Shown: positions 52,001-62,063, counted from the stretch's first letter. The stretch is DNA of 64,000 nt from Nannochloropsis salina CCMP1776 (GCA_004565275.1 SDOX01000008.1:527327-591326); one strand, 5' to 3'. Notes: generated by a model from the sequence alone, not told the origin. Translations and numbers: made by a program.

Positions 52001-52055
52001 CGTTGCCAGCGCGTCCACGCGACAAAGTTTGAAAAAAGGAGTTAAAATTGTCCAT
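49035..52055 (-). CDS. EDC4: Enhancer of mRNA-decapping protein 4 (EDC4/Ge-1/VARICOSE)
   Basis: Single exon, 1006 aa from MDNFNSFF (ATG at 52055); 66 further in-frame codons upstream are probably 5' UTR. The N-terminal half holds the EDC4 WD40 propeller (~100-450): AVSDAYICYAIKDGHIRGIN, GHKKPVIDMAFASRSTCMLA, YLVTAGEDGWARVWEVESQV and a central YQLKHPVLSLLALEG. A long Ser/Thr/Pro/Gly-rich linker follows. The C-terminal part has the EDC4 helical region: ISSSFKQCFQDMLIPAMQST, MFAQMKEGLSKNIA, a coiled coil (VRAELASVSSALEALSAQLS), and the C-terminal alpha-helical domain (LRDVRAGRFEDVFVSVLSSQ). EDC4 scaffolds DCP1-DCP2 decapping in P-bodies. It lies in tandem with TilS. Confidence 0.92.
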   Translation of the reverse strand: MDNFNSFFQTLSRGRAGNEKSSGGGEISGATQAPAPLQGLSAAVTTTTITRSSSQSKAGPLPSSSLSSASSSVSSAAAARSGDDEGASGIVAGMEVNTPSFTFSTPQDGLPHPQCTPIAFYNSEAAYGSGRLIAVSDAYICYAIKDGHIRGINRQTVQRTLLKGHKKPVIDMAFASRSTCMLASLGRDGSFYLWTITESAADKSLTSVPLLAVTGVDLQRVVWHPTQVHMLAVVAPKGEVALINTQKLIQQRGGRVGDPAKVVAATGVADLMPEWCLTAANQCLDLSFSKDGKYLVTAGEDGWARVWEVESQVAMGRWQPYRGEPVSRALFLHRTGGPATGEKVFVVTGGKQASEIKLFRAWTTLSPINTQTLTFAPPPPDRDAGRGTRAFHLEVDRTGEFLLLADAARPLLYVAHVVLGPSTAKVDRLTPYQLKHPVLSLLALEGVGVDAHEGRSGRSGASEIHAYCVQTQAIQFYHLRPKDCLPSASTLPNTGSADAAAPVGRSEPPSPNPSPPSQPPAILQMLMQASQAAGSSSSTTDPLKAQSLASGSGRQAWEAASTQSVAASGTEERQTGGTHTTEEKILGNANAGGGGEDAGEASGGQSGQATSGQASRDVGGTSVPLSRPPSEVTSATPVASVHTPSSGRAPARRTILGEGSGRKGAPEPGGRADMEAGMGEVVSRRTKEAIAEAMGGVEERIARAIKSVIAAELGDVPGQVQGAVVTGLGQAVKDPISSSFKQCFQDMLIPAMQSTTQRMFAQMKEGLSKNIAAARSDAGPGQGLNGAGAAALTEVKGEVAQVRAELASVSSALEALSAQLSALSSRMENGDTVEFAGGFGGGWLGRGAGRKGSEAVPAAPASLVPGGHKEELLRDVRAGRFEDVFVSVLSSQDLDLLLWLCSEAPKDDIFDSEPPMLSQPTMFCLLQQLTFQLGKHTAQKLEWMQELVLAVDPKDAVIGSYLGEVCPELIRNFNEAAPEVAALGHPQLVKDFKMVQKAIQNLARGS

Positions 52056-52426
52056 CCTTGAGAAGGGGAGTTGAAAACGTGAGATGCAATGAGCGTCCAA
52101 GCAGCAGAGGCCAAGCGGGTCGCCGATGATCGTGGCCAGGAGGCTATCCTTCCAACAAAGGGGCGAGAAGGAACAGAGCTCAGCACTTGCTTGACCACGT
52201 AAGAACACGAAGCCACACGGGCAATGGTCATCGACTGTAAATGCTTCAGGCAAGCATAGCTAGCAGTGCGCTTGGACAGTCTTTGGCTCAGTAAAACCAC
52301 TCAGTCCGTGGTATGAACAGGAAGAAGAAAAGACAAGGCGTGTTCGTGTCTCCGTCCGACAGGCATTTTACTTTTTTTAATCACAATCACATCGTTTTGA
52401 ACACGTCTGTACAAGCCAAACCCTCG
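52056..52426. other. Intergenic region between TilS and EDC4
   Basis: About 370 bp, tandem minus-strand genes. It holds the EDC4 leader and TilS 3' UTR; nothing else was seen. Confidence 0.35.
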
Positions 52427-54418
52427 CTACACTTTCATTAATCGTATAGCTAAGGGTTCCAATGCTGAATTTGTGGCTTGCGAATCCAAAGATGGTGCCG
52501 CTACACAACCCAACGGGTGCAAGCCGATTACCTCCTCCTTGACGCCCAGAGGACCGTTTGAGAGTAGCACAATCAGCATCACCTCATCCCGCCGATGCAA
52601 AGGAACATTCTGGGCCCTCAGGAAATCCTTGAGCTTTACAGGGCTCTGTCGCCACGGTGGATGAAATCGATCGCCTTCTTGACGATTCCGGAGCCGGAGC
52701 CGGGCCCCCATGGGAACGTGAGGAAGGACCATGCTCCACCCCGGGGCGGAGGACGAGGAAGAAGAGGGAGATGCCGACAGGCGTGAGGCTGAAATCTGCC
52801 ACCCTGTGGGGAGCAAGCACTCCACGCCCGCATCCGGCAGCGAGACTGGAAAGTTTTCCTGCTGCCAGTTCCCCTTGGGGTTCCTATGGGCTTGCTCTTG
52901 AACCAACCGAAGCACTTGCCCTTGTCGGACCAACAACCATCCATTCCCCATCTCCAATCGCCACTGCAGCTTCTTTTTGTGTCCCCCCTGGGCCTCCTCT
53001 TCGTCCCTTTGAAGCTGCTCCATGGCGCGACGTATCTGAGCGTAGGAAAGGCTGACTGCACCATTACTTGCCCTGGCGACAAGGCGATGCAGCAGCTCTT
53101 CTTGAAGCAAGCGCGGCAATGGGGCCCAGAGCGGCTCGGAGGCCGAAAAGGGAGACGCCGGCGAAGGAAAGGAGGGCGCTGATAACGCCGGAGCGGACGA
53201 CGACCCGGTGAGCGAGGAAGAAGACAGGGCAGAGGGGAGGGGAAAGCGGACAGGAGGGCCCAACCACAGCTCGATTCCTGCATCCACCACGTCAAGAGGG
53301 GCCATGGCGCTGTGACGCGCCTCCCACTCCCTCGCCGCCCGGACCACCCACTCCTCCAAGCCCCGGCTCTGCTCGGCCATCTCTTCCATGCGTGCCTTCA
53401 GCGCCTCCTCCCCCCCCGCCAGCTCTGCCATCAAAGGCAACAACCGGAGGCGCACCTTGTTCCGCTTGTACTTCTCCGTCTGGTTGGAGGCGTCTTCCTC
53501 CCATGCGAGACCTTCTCTTTCTAGAAACCGAACCAGGCGGGTCTTGGGAAGGTGCAGCAGCGGCTTGACGTACGCACCTGCCCGAGCCTCCATGCCCCGT
53601 AAGTGGCTGATGTGCGCGCCGCGCAGCAGCTTCAGGACCCATGTCTCCAGAGAGTCGTCCGCGTGGTGAGCCGTGGCGATGACGCCCTGAGCCCCTTCCT
53701 TTTCGCTCCCATCCCCCCTCTCCTCTCGCTCGCCCACCGCCCCACCCTCCTTTCCCTTGCCAGTTTGCCACCGTCCACTAATTCTCTCTTCCTGGAGCAG
53801 CCGCTCGCATTCCTGTCGCCGCCATTGCCGCGCGCGCGCCTGAACGCCCGCACTCTTGGACCGCTCCTCTTCCTGCCAGCTTGCCGTGTGGACAGGGACC
53901 CCCAGCCTCGATGCCGCGTCTAGGACGAACGCTTCTTCCTGTGCGGCCTCTGGGCGCAGTCCGTGGTTGAAGTGTGCCACCGTCAGCTTCAAGGGGGGCT
54001 CCCATCGCTTGCGAATACGGGTCAGAAGATGGAGCAGCGCCATGGAATCAGCGCCTCCCGAGACGGCGATCACGACATGATGGGCCGGGGCACTCCCCCG
54101 CGAGTCGGATAGCCTACAAGGCCCTTTGAGAGAGGCCTCCACCTGGTCAAGTAGCCAGCTCGACGTCTCGTTCTCGGGGACAGGGGAAGTGACGGGTGTG
54201 ACGGACAATGGAAGGGTTTGCTTGCGGGGCAGAGAAGCGCGAGGTCTCTGCAGACAGTTTGCAGGTCTCGTCTTCGAAAACGAAACGAAGGTGGACGTCG
54301 CTTGTACACCCGCTGCCGGACATATACGTTGAGCGGCCGAGAAGTGCAACATGAGCAAGAGGAGGAGCTGAAGCGGATGGGATAATTTATCTGTACGACG
54401 CACCCTCCCCGTGTACAT
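52427..54418 (-). CDS. TILS: Nuclear-encoded tRNA(Ile)-lysidine synthetase, probably plastid-targeted
   Basis: Single exon, 663 aa from the ATG at 54418 (the frame also opens at 54463). The PP-loop ATP-binding motif AVSGGADSMALLHLLTRI (~residue 115) and FNHGLRPEAAQEEAFV, TAHHADDSLETWVLKLLRGA and RNKVRLRLLPLM are classic TilS. The C-terminal region keeps the TilS substrate-binding segment (LRLRNRQEGDRFHPP, KLKDFLRAQNVPLHRRDEV). It modifies C34 of the CAU-anticodon isoleucine tRNA to lysidine so that it reads AUA in organelles. Residues ~1-35 look like a signal peptide (LQLLLLLMLHFSAA) followed by a basic, acid-poor transit-like segment. This suggests plastid import, though mitochondrial use is possible. 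A Ser/Gly/Glu insertion around ~195-225 is lineage-specific. Confidence 0.9.
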   Translation of the reverse strand: MYTGRVRRTDKLSHPLQLLLLLMLHFSAAQRICPAAGVQATSTFVSFSKTRPANCLQRPRASLPRKQTLPLSVTPVTSPVPENETSSWLLDQVEASLKGPCRLSDSRGSAPAHHVVIAVSGGADSMALLHLLTRIRKRWEPPLKLTVAHFNHGLRPEAAQEEAFVLDAASRLGVPVHTASWQEEERSKSAGVQARARQWRRQECERLLQEERISGRWQTGKGKEGGAVGEREERGDGSEKEGAQGVIATAHHADDSLETWVLKLLRGAHISHLRGMEARAGAYVKPLLHLPKTRLVRFLEREGLAWEEDASNQTEKYKRNKVRLRLLPLMAELAGGEEALKARMEEMAEQSRGLEEWVVRAAREWEARHSAMAPLDVVDAGIELWLGPPVRFPLPSALSSSSLTGSSSAPALSAPSFPSPASPFSASEPLWAPLPRLLQEELLHRLVARASNGAVSLSYAQIRRAMEQLQRDEEEAQGGHKKKLQWRLEMGNGWLLVRQGQVLRLVQEQAHRNPKGNWQQENFPVSLPDAGVECLLPTGWQISASRLSASPSSSSSSAPGWSMVLPHVPMGARLRLRNRQEGDRFHPPWRQSPVKLKDFLRAQNVPLHRRDEVMLIVLLSNGPLGVKEEVIGLHPLGCVAAPSLDSQATNSALEPLAIRLMKV

Positions 54419-54948
54419 GTACCCCAAAAGCGTTGAGAGGGGGGACCGCAGCCTGCTAATCAATTGCTCCGCTGCATTAAAGAACTGATTCGAAGGTCGT
54501 TAGGACGATACATACCCTGTCGTATCATGCGGGGTTTGGAGGAAGGCATCAAAGGCATGCTAGAGAGTGCAAGCGTTACAGCGAGCACAGCGGACAACAT
54601 TGCCTACGCTAAGTCAGAGTCTGAACGAAGTTGCACGCGCTCTTCTATTTTCTCATGACATTTTTTCACGCAGGCATGGCTTCTTGGCCTTGCTGGCGCT
54701 GTATGATGATCACCGGGCGCTCTGTCGCCGGTCGCCAAGAGGAGGAACACTCCACTTCCCCACCTCCCAGGTATTCCTGTAAACGTTTTGGTCACTCAAT
54801 TCTTCCATCGTTCACAGGAATACAGTACGACTTTCAATTACTGTCGTTTAGGACAATCAACAGCCTCATCTGCTTTAAAAAAGTCCCCCGTCAGGCCCTC
54901 ACCTGATCCCGTCTCCGTCCTTGCCGGCCAAGGCACGCGGTGTCTGGG
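54419..54948. other. Intergenic region between divergent TilS and exportin-6 genes
   Basis: May contain an untranslated or alternative exon for exportin-6: an acceptor-like tttttcacgcag ends near 54674 and a donor-like cctcccag|gtattc lies at ~54769. I could not link it to the coding exon. Confidence 0.3.
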
Positions 54949-57900
54949 ATGGGCAGGCTGGAGGGTTTGCTGCACACGTTTTTCAATGGCTGCAACGGGA
55001 ATCCCGCCCTCCAGAGGGACATCGAAAGGGAGCTTCAGGGCATTAAAGATAAGCCTGAAGCCATGGATGAAGCACGGCATTACCTTGAGTCCTCGTCCAG
55101 TCCTTATTTACAGTGGTTTGCGGCCACCGTTTTAGACGACGCAGTGACGCGAAAATGGCACAGGCTAAACTCAAACACCCGCGAGCAACTACGCAATTTC
55201 ATTTTGGAGCTCTTGTTGTTAGAGAGACCGGGGCATGCCCATCTAGAACCATTCGTGACAAACAAATTGCAGCAAGTACTGATAAATATAGGGAAGCAGG
55301 TAGAGGGATGGCCGCAGGCGTACCCCACCTTCGTGAGCGATATCATTGCGCTCTCTGGTTCCCCTTCGACCTATCCCACTGGCCTGGGGCTTTTGTGCAT
55401 GTGCAGTTCTGAATTCCTGCGGGACGACTTGGCCTTGCCGTCGTCTCGGATAGCAGAACTTCAAACTTTGTTTGCACGAGAACTTCCTGCAGTCGTCGAA
55501 ATGCTCACATCTCTTCTGGCGTACGCACACAAGCCTTCCGCTGGATCCGAAAACGCTGTTCAGCAAGCGGCGCTGGCCACGGCTGCCTTGCGGTGTCTGG
55601 GCACTCTGGTGGAGTGGCCATCTATGGCATCGTGCTTGACTCCCGGTCTCTGTGCCAGTGTCTTTGACCTGGTGCTCGACGCCGCCCGTCCAGGACATGG
55701 GCCCGACATGCAACCGTGCGGTGTGGCTGCGGTAGGAGTGATGACGGAGCTTTTGAACAAGCGGTGCCTGCCCTCGCATTTAGAGGCCTTTGTGTTGCAG
55801 GTGGCCACTCAGATGTGCTTGGTGCTGGAGAGCGTCTGCGCGTTGACCAAAGCCAATGGGGGGGACGACGATGGAGGTGTAGAAGGGGCAGATGAAGAGC
55901 TCCTGCTGGGTTTTCTGGAGTTTCTGTGCGTCTTTTTGGAGCAACACTTGGGTCGGATCCTCCTCCTCCCCGCCTTCCCATTTGCAGACTTCTGCACCCT
56001 ACTCGCCACGTTCACGTTCCGGCAACTCCCTGACGCCCGTCTCCTTCGCCGTGCTTTCCTCCCCTGGACAACTCTATTAGAGCACCTGACTGAGTCGGAG
56101 GCGGGGCTGGCCACCCTTCCGGGAAGCCTGCCCCTCTTGTCCAGCGTGGCGATCGAGCTGCTTTCGAAACTCTTGTTCTCCAGTAATGCCCATGCCATGG
56201 CTCAACTTGAGGACGAAGAGGAGGACAGGGTGCGTGTGCTTGAGGTGCACGGGATGGAAAAGATGGTTGATGGCCAGGAGTGGATGCCGCTGGGCTCCTG
56301 GGAGGACGGTGGCCTTGCGCGGGGTGCAGGGGTCGAGGGAGAGGGCGTCTGTCTGGGGGAGGAGAAGAGCGAGCGACAAGAGGTGTTGGACGAAGGGGTG
56401 CTCTTACTCCAATCCTTCGCCCGCCTCCCCGGCTGCTCCCAGGACCTTGCAGGGCTCCTGGGGTCGCGCCTTGAGACAGTTTGGGGGGCTCTGACTGATA
56501 AGGAGCCCTATGACCACGCGATGGCGGATGCGTGCACCCTCCTGTCCTTGGCCGGAGTTGTCGCCTCTGTTTGCCCCACCGACCCCTTTTGGCGCTTCCT
56601 TCGGCTCGTCCTCGCCATGGCCCAGTGCATGAATCAGGAGGAGGGCAATACCCGCTCTCCCGCCTTTGCGCGGCTCCATCGAGCAACATTTCGCGCCCTT
56701 TTTCACCTGACTCGGGGCTTGATGCCCGCCGGACCTCCTGCCACACCCTCCACACCTATTCCTGCATTGGAGCACGTGGTGGACGAGATTTTAAGCGTTG
56801 TTCACGGAATTTTAGAGCCTCCTCCGTCGGCCTCTCTTTCTTTCAAGCATCCAGCCTGGGCCGCCAGGGAGGCCGTTGCTCGCGAAGCTGCCTCTGTGGT
56901 CTTGGCCCTCGCACGCCACATCCCAGCCCGGCAGCTTCGCTCCTACCCGTCGGTCAACCAGTGGATAGAAGATGCCCATCGCCTGGCGCCCGCCCATTCC
57001 CTCCCGGTCCAAGAAGTCTACCTGCAGTCGGTCTCCCTCCTCTACCTCCCCACCGACGGGCCCAGCCTGGACCCCAAGGAGGGGCAGAACCTCATGGCCG
57101 CGTACTCCGCTTTCTTGGCGCCCTGGGTCAACGCCCTACCAGAAGCACAAACTCACCTGGAATCCTCCCCGGGCCAGCGCGTCGGGGACCCACTCGACGC
57201 CATGAGGCACCTCGGAAAAGCGACCCGGATTTTGCGAGGGATCTGCGTCCTGTACACACAGTCGCCCAAGCGCATCAAGGCATTTCTCCATACGGCCTTG
57301 CTTCCAGGACTTCCGTCGCTTCTCCCTTGCTTGAGAAATTGCCTGGATCACCTCTGCACCTGCGGATCGACGTCGAAGGCGTCATCCCTGTCCCAGGCCG
57401 GGCAGACACACGGGTGTCCCGAGACAGCCTTCCACAGTGCCGCCCTCGCCGCCCGCGCCGTCTTGGAGCTCCTGGCCGCACTGCAGACGTGCCTCGGCAA
57501 GGATGTCGGCCCCCTCTTGGCGGAAGCTGTGCGTCTCTTCGTCCACCTGGACTGGTCCACGGGCCTCGGGGCGGCACCCGGACACGCCCCCCAGGACGCC
57601 CGGCCTCCAAGCACTCCGTCTCCCACCCTTCCCCCCGCCTCGATCTTCCTGCTTGCGTCTCTCCTTCGCTTGTTGCGGCAGCTTTCGCTAGAGCGGTCGT
57701 CCTTTCCCACGGGCACCGTCGGGGAGCTCAGTCGCCTGGCCCTTGATCGCCTACTGCCGTTAGTGCGCTCAGCGCCTGCTGACCTCTTGCCCCTCTTCCT
57801 GCAGCTGGCGGGCTCCCTTCTCTCGGACCACTGGAGGGAGTTCGTGTCCGAGTCAACGTACCCGAAGACAAACGGTGCCTCTCATGTCAATGCCGGGATC

Positions 57901-58437
57901 GCCAGCGCCGGGGGGGGGTGCAGGAGGAAAGCGTTTGTCTCCCGAGACATGGAGTCTACCTTTGAACGCTTCCTTCTCGTCATGTACGAGTCTCTGCAGG
58001 ATACATCCCTATCGCCTGATACAATCAGACTGATAATCGAGCTTCTGGAGCGGCTGGATGGGGACATAGCTTTGTTCAATCTCGAACATTTTCAAAGCAC
58101 GATGCGTCTGCCCTATGCCATGGCCATACTCCATCTTCTGTTCAGCCGGGCCCACCCTTCGCTTCGAGACGAGCTGTTGGGCTTGCTACGGGAAATGACT
58201 GTGGCTGTTGCATGCCATGGAGTCAGCGAAGGGGTCGATGGCGTGACTTGGACGTTCGGCAAGCTCTTCCCTGAGGCCTTGATGAAAATGGAAGGGTTGA
58301 CCAATGAGCAGCGCGGGTCCTTGCTGGCATCCATTCCCAGGGACATACAAGACGGCCCAAGCTTCAAGAAGCACATGGCTGCATTCTTGAGCGATGTACG
58401 TTATGCTCAGATGGTACAGCAAGGAGCGGTAGGGTGA
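54949..58437 (+). CDS. XPO6: Exportin-6-like karyopherin
   Basis: Single exon, 1162 aa from the first ATG of the frame (54949, MGRLEGLLHTFF). The N-terminal importin-beta/exportin repeats are clear: YLQWFAATVLDDAVTRKWHR, FVTNKLQQVLINIGKQ, WPQAYPTFVSDI and YPTGLGLLCMCSSEFLRDD, closest in memory to exportin-6. HEAT-like helices continue to the C-terminus, ending with FLSDVRYAQMVQQG. Exportin-6 carries actin-profilin out of the nucleus together with RanGTP. A Glu/Gly-rich insertion lies near residues 420-480. Exportin-4 or exportin-7 are the alternatives, but the N-terminus fits exportin-6 better. Confidence 0.8.
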   Translation: MGRLEGLLHTFFNGCNGNPALQRDIERELQGIKDKPEAMDEARHYLESSSSPYLQWFAATVLDDAVTRKWHRLNSNTREQLRNFILELLLLERPGHAHLEPFVTNKLQQVLINIGKQVEGWPQAYPTFVSDIIALSGSPSTYPTGLGLLCMCSSEFLRDDLALPSSRIAELQTLFARELPAVVEMLTSLLAYAHKPSAGSENAVQQAALATAALRCLGTLVEWPSMASCLTPGLCASVFDLVLDAARPGHGPDMQPCGVAAVGVMTELLNKRCLPSHLEAFVLQVATQMCLVLESVCALTKANGGDDDGGVEGADEELLLGFLEFLCVFLEQHLGRILLLPAFPFADFCTLLATFTFRQLPDARLLRRAFLPWTTLLEHLTESEAGLATLPGSLPLLSSVAIELLSKLLFSSNAHAMAQLEDEEEDRVRVLEVHGMEKMVDGQEWMPLGSWEDGGLARGAGVEGEGVCLGEEKSERQEVLDEGVLLLQSFARLPGCSQDLAGLLGSRLETVWGALTDKEPYDHAMADACTLLSLAGVVASVCPTDPFWRFLRLVLAMAQCMNQEEGNTRSPAFARLHRATFRALFHLTRGLMPAGPPATPSTPIPALEHVVDEILSVVHGILEPPPSASLSFKHPAWAAREAVAREAASVVLALARHIPARQLRSYPSVNQWIEDAHRLAPAHSLPVQEVYLQSVSLLYLPTDGPSLDPKEGQNLMAAYSAFLAPWVNALPEAQTHLESSPGQRVGDPLDAMRHLGKATRILRGICVLYTQSPKRIKAFLHTALLPGLPSLLPCLRNCLDHLCTCGSTSKASSLSQAGQTHGCPETAFHSAALAARAVLELLAALQTCLGKDVGPLLAEAVRLFVHLDWSTGLGAAPGHAPQDARPPSTPSPTLPPASIFLLASLLRLLRQLSLERSSFPTGTVGELSRLALDRLLPLVRSAPADLLPLFLQLAGSLLSDHWREFVSESTYPKTNGASHVNAGIASAGGGCRRKAFVSRDMESTFERFLLVMYESLQDTSLSPDTIRLIIELLERLDGDIALFNLEHFQSTMRLPYAMAILHLLFSRAHPSLRDELLGLLREMTVAVACHGVSEGVDGVTWTFGKLFPEALMKMEGLTNEQRGSLLASIPRDIQDGPSFKKHMAAFLSDVRYAQMVQQGAVG

Positions 58438-58938
58438 CTTCGGAAAGTCTGCGGCCGCAGGAATTGTACCCTTCGAACTGCCCGAATGTATGCTTGTAAA
58501 TTTACGTAAAGAATGTGTGAATTGAGAACACCAAGAAGCTATGAGTAGATTTTGTCTCCATATTTCTTCCCGAAGTCTAATATGAGGGAGGCACTGATTG
58601 CTTTTCCGCCCCCAGAATTAAACTAATCCCCAATAAATACCCCCCTGGAACGTATGAAGAGAGGCGCTTGTTCTTTTTCGCGTGCAGCGACACAAGTTGC
58701 AGCCGGTGAGTCAGTGCCCCGGTCACTTTTGACTGCAAACCTCCACTGAGACGGTACCCTGTCGTTTGGACCATTTCAAGCATAGCTCTGTGCTTTGAGA
58801 TGGTGAGGCAAAGCCAGGGTACTGGCAGCATTTTTTTGTTTTTCGGAGTCGGTATCATAGAAGGGTTGCCTGACGCACCCCCTTTGACAGGAGCTTCCAC
58901 ATACCGTGACATTCGAAAAACAGGCAATACTGGCCAAA
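58438..58938. other. Intergenic region between exportin-6 and the methyltransferase gene
   Basis: About 500 bp on the plus-strand tandem. A minus-strand frame (58577-59023) has no recognisable family. No repeats were seen. Confidence 0.35.
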
Positions 58939-59782
58939 ATGGTTTGCTCCCACACGAAAGCCGAAGAGAAAGCGTTACCACCACCTTTGAGCCTTCTCGG
59001 CTGCTCCTCTGCAGCCCATGCAATTAATTGGCATAAATTTTTGACGGTACGTGGAGGTACAGGCTGGCGCCTTCTTCCTCTCTGTCAATGCACGTATAGC
59101 AAAGAAAAGTCCAATCTATGACTTTTTGGAAACCATTTGTAATATTTAAGTCAGTGTTAATGCTCCTTTGACTGATTTTGTCCGCTCTGCGCCACAGTTC
59201 CCCGTCGTCCTGTCGTTCATGTACTTCTTCGACAACTTCACCCAGCCGGCCCTCATGTATCTGATGCTCCATTCCGTCTACTGTTGGTGCTGGCTGACCA
59301 AACACATGACCTTTCGGGACAAAAACTTCGACGAAAAAGTCTCTTTCCCCTTTTTCTTCACCATTTTCGTCTACGTGGATTTGTACTGGGTGGGTCCCTA
59401 TATGTTGTGCAAGTACCGCCGTGATCCGTACCTGGAAAACTGGGAGATGTGCGCCGCGATCCTCCTGTGGGGATACGGCGTCTTTCTTCACTTCGCCTCA
59501 GATTCACAAAAGGCGCACACGCTGACATACCGTGGACGGGGCTTGATCACTTCCGGGTTGTTCTCCTGGGTCCGCAACCCCAATTACCTGGGGGAGACCT
59601 TAATCTACATGGCCTACGCCTTGCTGACCAAAAGCAAAGTGGCCTGGGCTATCTTGGCCTCCTTCGTCCTTATCACGTTCGTGCCCAACATGATAAAGAA
59701 AGACAAGAGCCTCGAGAAATACGGGGAAGAGTTTGTGAACTACAAGAAGAAGACCTGGGTGATGATTCCCTTCATATACTGA
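58939..59782 (+). CDS. ICMT/PEMT-family membrane methyltransferase (two exons)
   Basis: Exon 1 is 58939-59046 and exon 2 is 59198-59782, giving 230 aa. The main frame has no ATG at its head. It begins after gcgccacag (59197), and a phase-matched donor ttgacg|gtacgt supplies NWHKFLT|FPVVLSFMYFFD. Three or four membrane segments are visible: FPVVLSFMYFFDNF, FPFFFTIFVYVDLYWVGPYM, AAILLWGYGVFLHFA and WAILASFVLITFVPNM. The SAM-binding signature GLFSWVRNPNYLGETLIYMA followed by ...KKDKSLEKYGEEF is typical of the isoprenylcysteine carboxyl methyltransferase/phospholipid methyltransferase fold. The substrate is unknown: it lacks obvious prenyl-Cys determinants and looks closer to the bacterial-type branch. 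Exon 1 assignment is less certain than exon 2. Confidence 0.72.
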
Positions 59783-60067
59783 TCCAGGAAGGCCGAGGTG
59801 GCAATGGACCGGGTGGGAAAGTCGTGAAATATAGAGGTTAAGCAATGGCCTCGCTGTTCTAAGTAATGAGTCCTTCTTCCGTTTTTTCAGTCCGTCTGGG
59901 TCGCTTTTCATCCTTTTCTTTTATACAACACAAAGAGCGAAGGCCCAAAGACACGTTGCCGCAAGATCTGATCAATCCTGCCATCATCACACCTAGAAGT
60001 ATTGGCCTGCTACGCTCTGCTGCTATCGTCGGCAGAACTTTCCCTGATCTCCTTCTGACCTCCGAGG

Positions 60068-60075
60068 CTACTTCT

Positions 60076-60107
<32 letters not shown>

Positions 60108-62063
60108 GGGCTCTCTTCTTCCTCCTCCTCTGCCCCTGTCGATGCCTCTGTCTTGCTCTTCTTCTTCTTCTTTTTCGAGGGCGTCTCCTCCTCAATTTCC
60201 AAAGCCTGACCGTTGCTTGCTCCCATCCCTCCCTCCTCCGCTCCGGCCCCCTCCGATTCACGCTTTCTCTTCTCCTTCTCCTTCTTCTTCCTCTTCTTCT
60301 CCGCACTCCCTACCTCCGTCGTGACCCCGACCATATCGGAAGCCTCATTGTACCCGTCCCCCTCTCCTTCGCCCAAGGCCGCTTTCTTGTCGTACTTCGC
60401 CGGGCCCCCGTTCCCACTGCTGCTGCCCCGCATGCCTCCGGTCAAACTTGTCTTGTGGCCTCCCTCCAATTGCCGGAGCCTGAACTCGACCTTGCTCCGC
60501 GCCTCCTCGCCCATGCTCGTGTCGGTCTCGTCCCCCATGGCGTCCACCCGGATCGCGAGCGCCGTCTTGGCAGCCAGCACCCGCGATATCTTACCCTTGT
60601 GCTTGGGCTGAGCCTGGCCAATCAACGAGGCGTGGTAAATGAGGCCGTACTTGGGGGTGTCGTGCTTCGTCTTGAGGGCTCGAAAAAGCGCCTTCTCCGC
60701 CCCCAGAATCTGGATGGTGGATGCCGGGTGTTTGGCCAGGTTCAAGAGGGAACCGGCGTGCGCGATTAGGCGGGCCCCGACCAACTCCCCCACCATGATG
60801 GTCAGGTTGGGGGCGATGGCGTGCATTCGATTTTTCAAATATTCGAATAAATTGATCCGATAGGCGGCCAGGTCCACCACTTCTTGAGCGAGAGAGCGGA
60901 TGGAGGCCAAGTCGTTCTCGGAAATTTCCTGACCCATGCTAATTTCTGCGGATTCCTTCACGCTCTGCTCGACAGCGTCGTCCCCCAAAATGTCCGACAA
61001 ATCCTGGCTCTTGAAGCCAGTGCGCATCCCTACGCGGACAACAAGCTTTGCGTACTGCGTGGAGGGAAGGGGAAGGCGCGTTATGAGCTTTCGCAGCTGC
61101 GGTGCTATGAAAAGCATCGCGTAAGATACTCACAGCCTCATATATAAACCCGCGTATCTGCACGCGCCAAATCATACACATTTTTAATCATACACACACC
61201 CCTCTGTCCATTAAGGGAACATTTGGTTCACTCTTGCCTTCTCACCTGCACGTTATCATTGACAATCTTGACCAATTCAGGAAAGTGCCACCCGTACCAT
61301 TCCCGGACACGCATGGCGTACGTATTTATCTCCTTGTCGAGCTCATCCAAGAGGCCAATCGCTTGCACGATCATCGTGTCCACCTTGTCCGCAGAGAACT
61401 TGAGCTTGTAGCGGGAGAGGGAGTGAGAGAGCCCTAGCTGCATTTGCTTCAAGTTCGAGTCGGAGAGGCCGGTCAAAAGGGAGTCTAGCTGCGTGCGAAC
61501 GCCCCTGAATAGCTCAGACGCTATCTCTCCGGTAGCGATATTCAGCCCTAGTTTGTCTTTGATCAGTCCGCCCAGCTTATGATCTGCGACGGCCAGCTGC
61601 TCTGACATTTCCTTGTCCTTTATGCTCTTTTTTAAAAATTTCTTCAGTTCTTTCCCCAAATTGCTCTCTATAATATCCGAGGCGGCCGCAACAGCTTCAG
61701 CAGTGCCATCGAAAGGACGGAAGGCCTTAAGCTTTACACTGTAATCGGATTGGCCGTGCGGGGGAGGGGGAGGGAGGAAGACATATCGACGTGAAGAGAA
61801 AAGTTGAAGGGGTATGCATCGGAGGTGCCGAGCGGTAAAGACAGTTATGATAAACCTGACAGTTTCAAGATAATATACACACTTTTAGAAAAAATGGTCC
61901 ACGCCATCAAATTTCCAACCCAAAAACTATCATTCACCTACATTGAGGAGGCTTTCTCGGGATCCTCAAATTCCTTCCACAGATTCTCCACATCTTGAAG
62001 CTTGGACTCTTTCAATACTTTGAAAAGAGCATATCCTGCGGGAGTCTCGAAGAGGAGGAGCAT
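60068..62063 (-). CDS. NOP58: Box C/D snoRNP core protein NOP58 (three exons)
   Basis: Reconstructed exons are 62063-61942, 61738-61246 and 61054-60068, giving 533 aa. Joins read [14 protein letters not shown] and [14 protein letters not shown] with donors gtaggt and gtgaga and acceptors ttacag and cacgcag. [20 protein letters not shown] is the NOP58 N-terminus. [53 protein letters not shown] and [20 protein letters not shown] identify the coiled coil and NOP domain. [20 protein letters not shown] follows. The C-terminus is the usual Lys/Asp/Glu-rich tail ending [12 protein letters not shown]. It organises 2'-O-methylation snoRNPs in the nucleolus with NOP56 and fibrillarin. No snoRNA was found in its introns. 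Confidence 0.95.

Noticed and set aside
61055-61941. Possible box C/D snoRNA in NOP58 introns
   Set aside because: AUGAU-like strings occur but no matching box D (CUGA) or terminal stem at a sensible distance.
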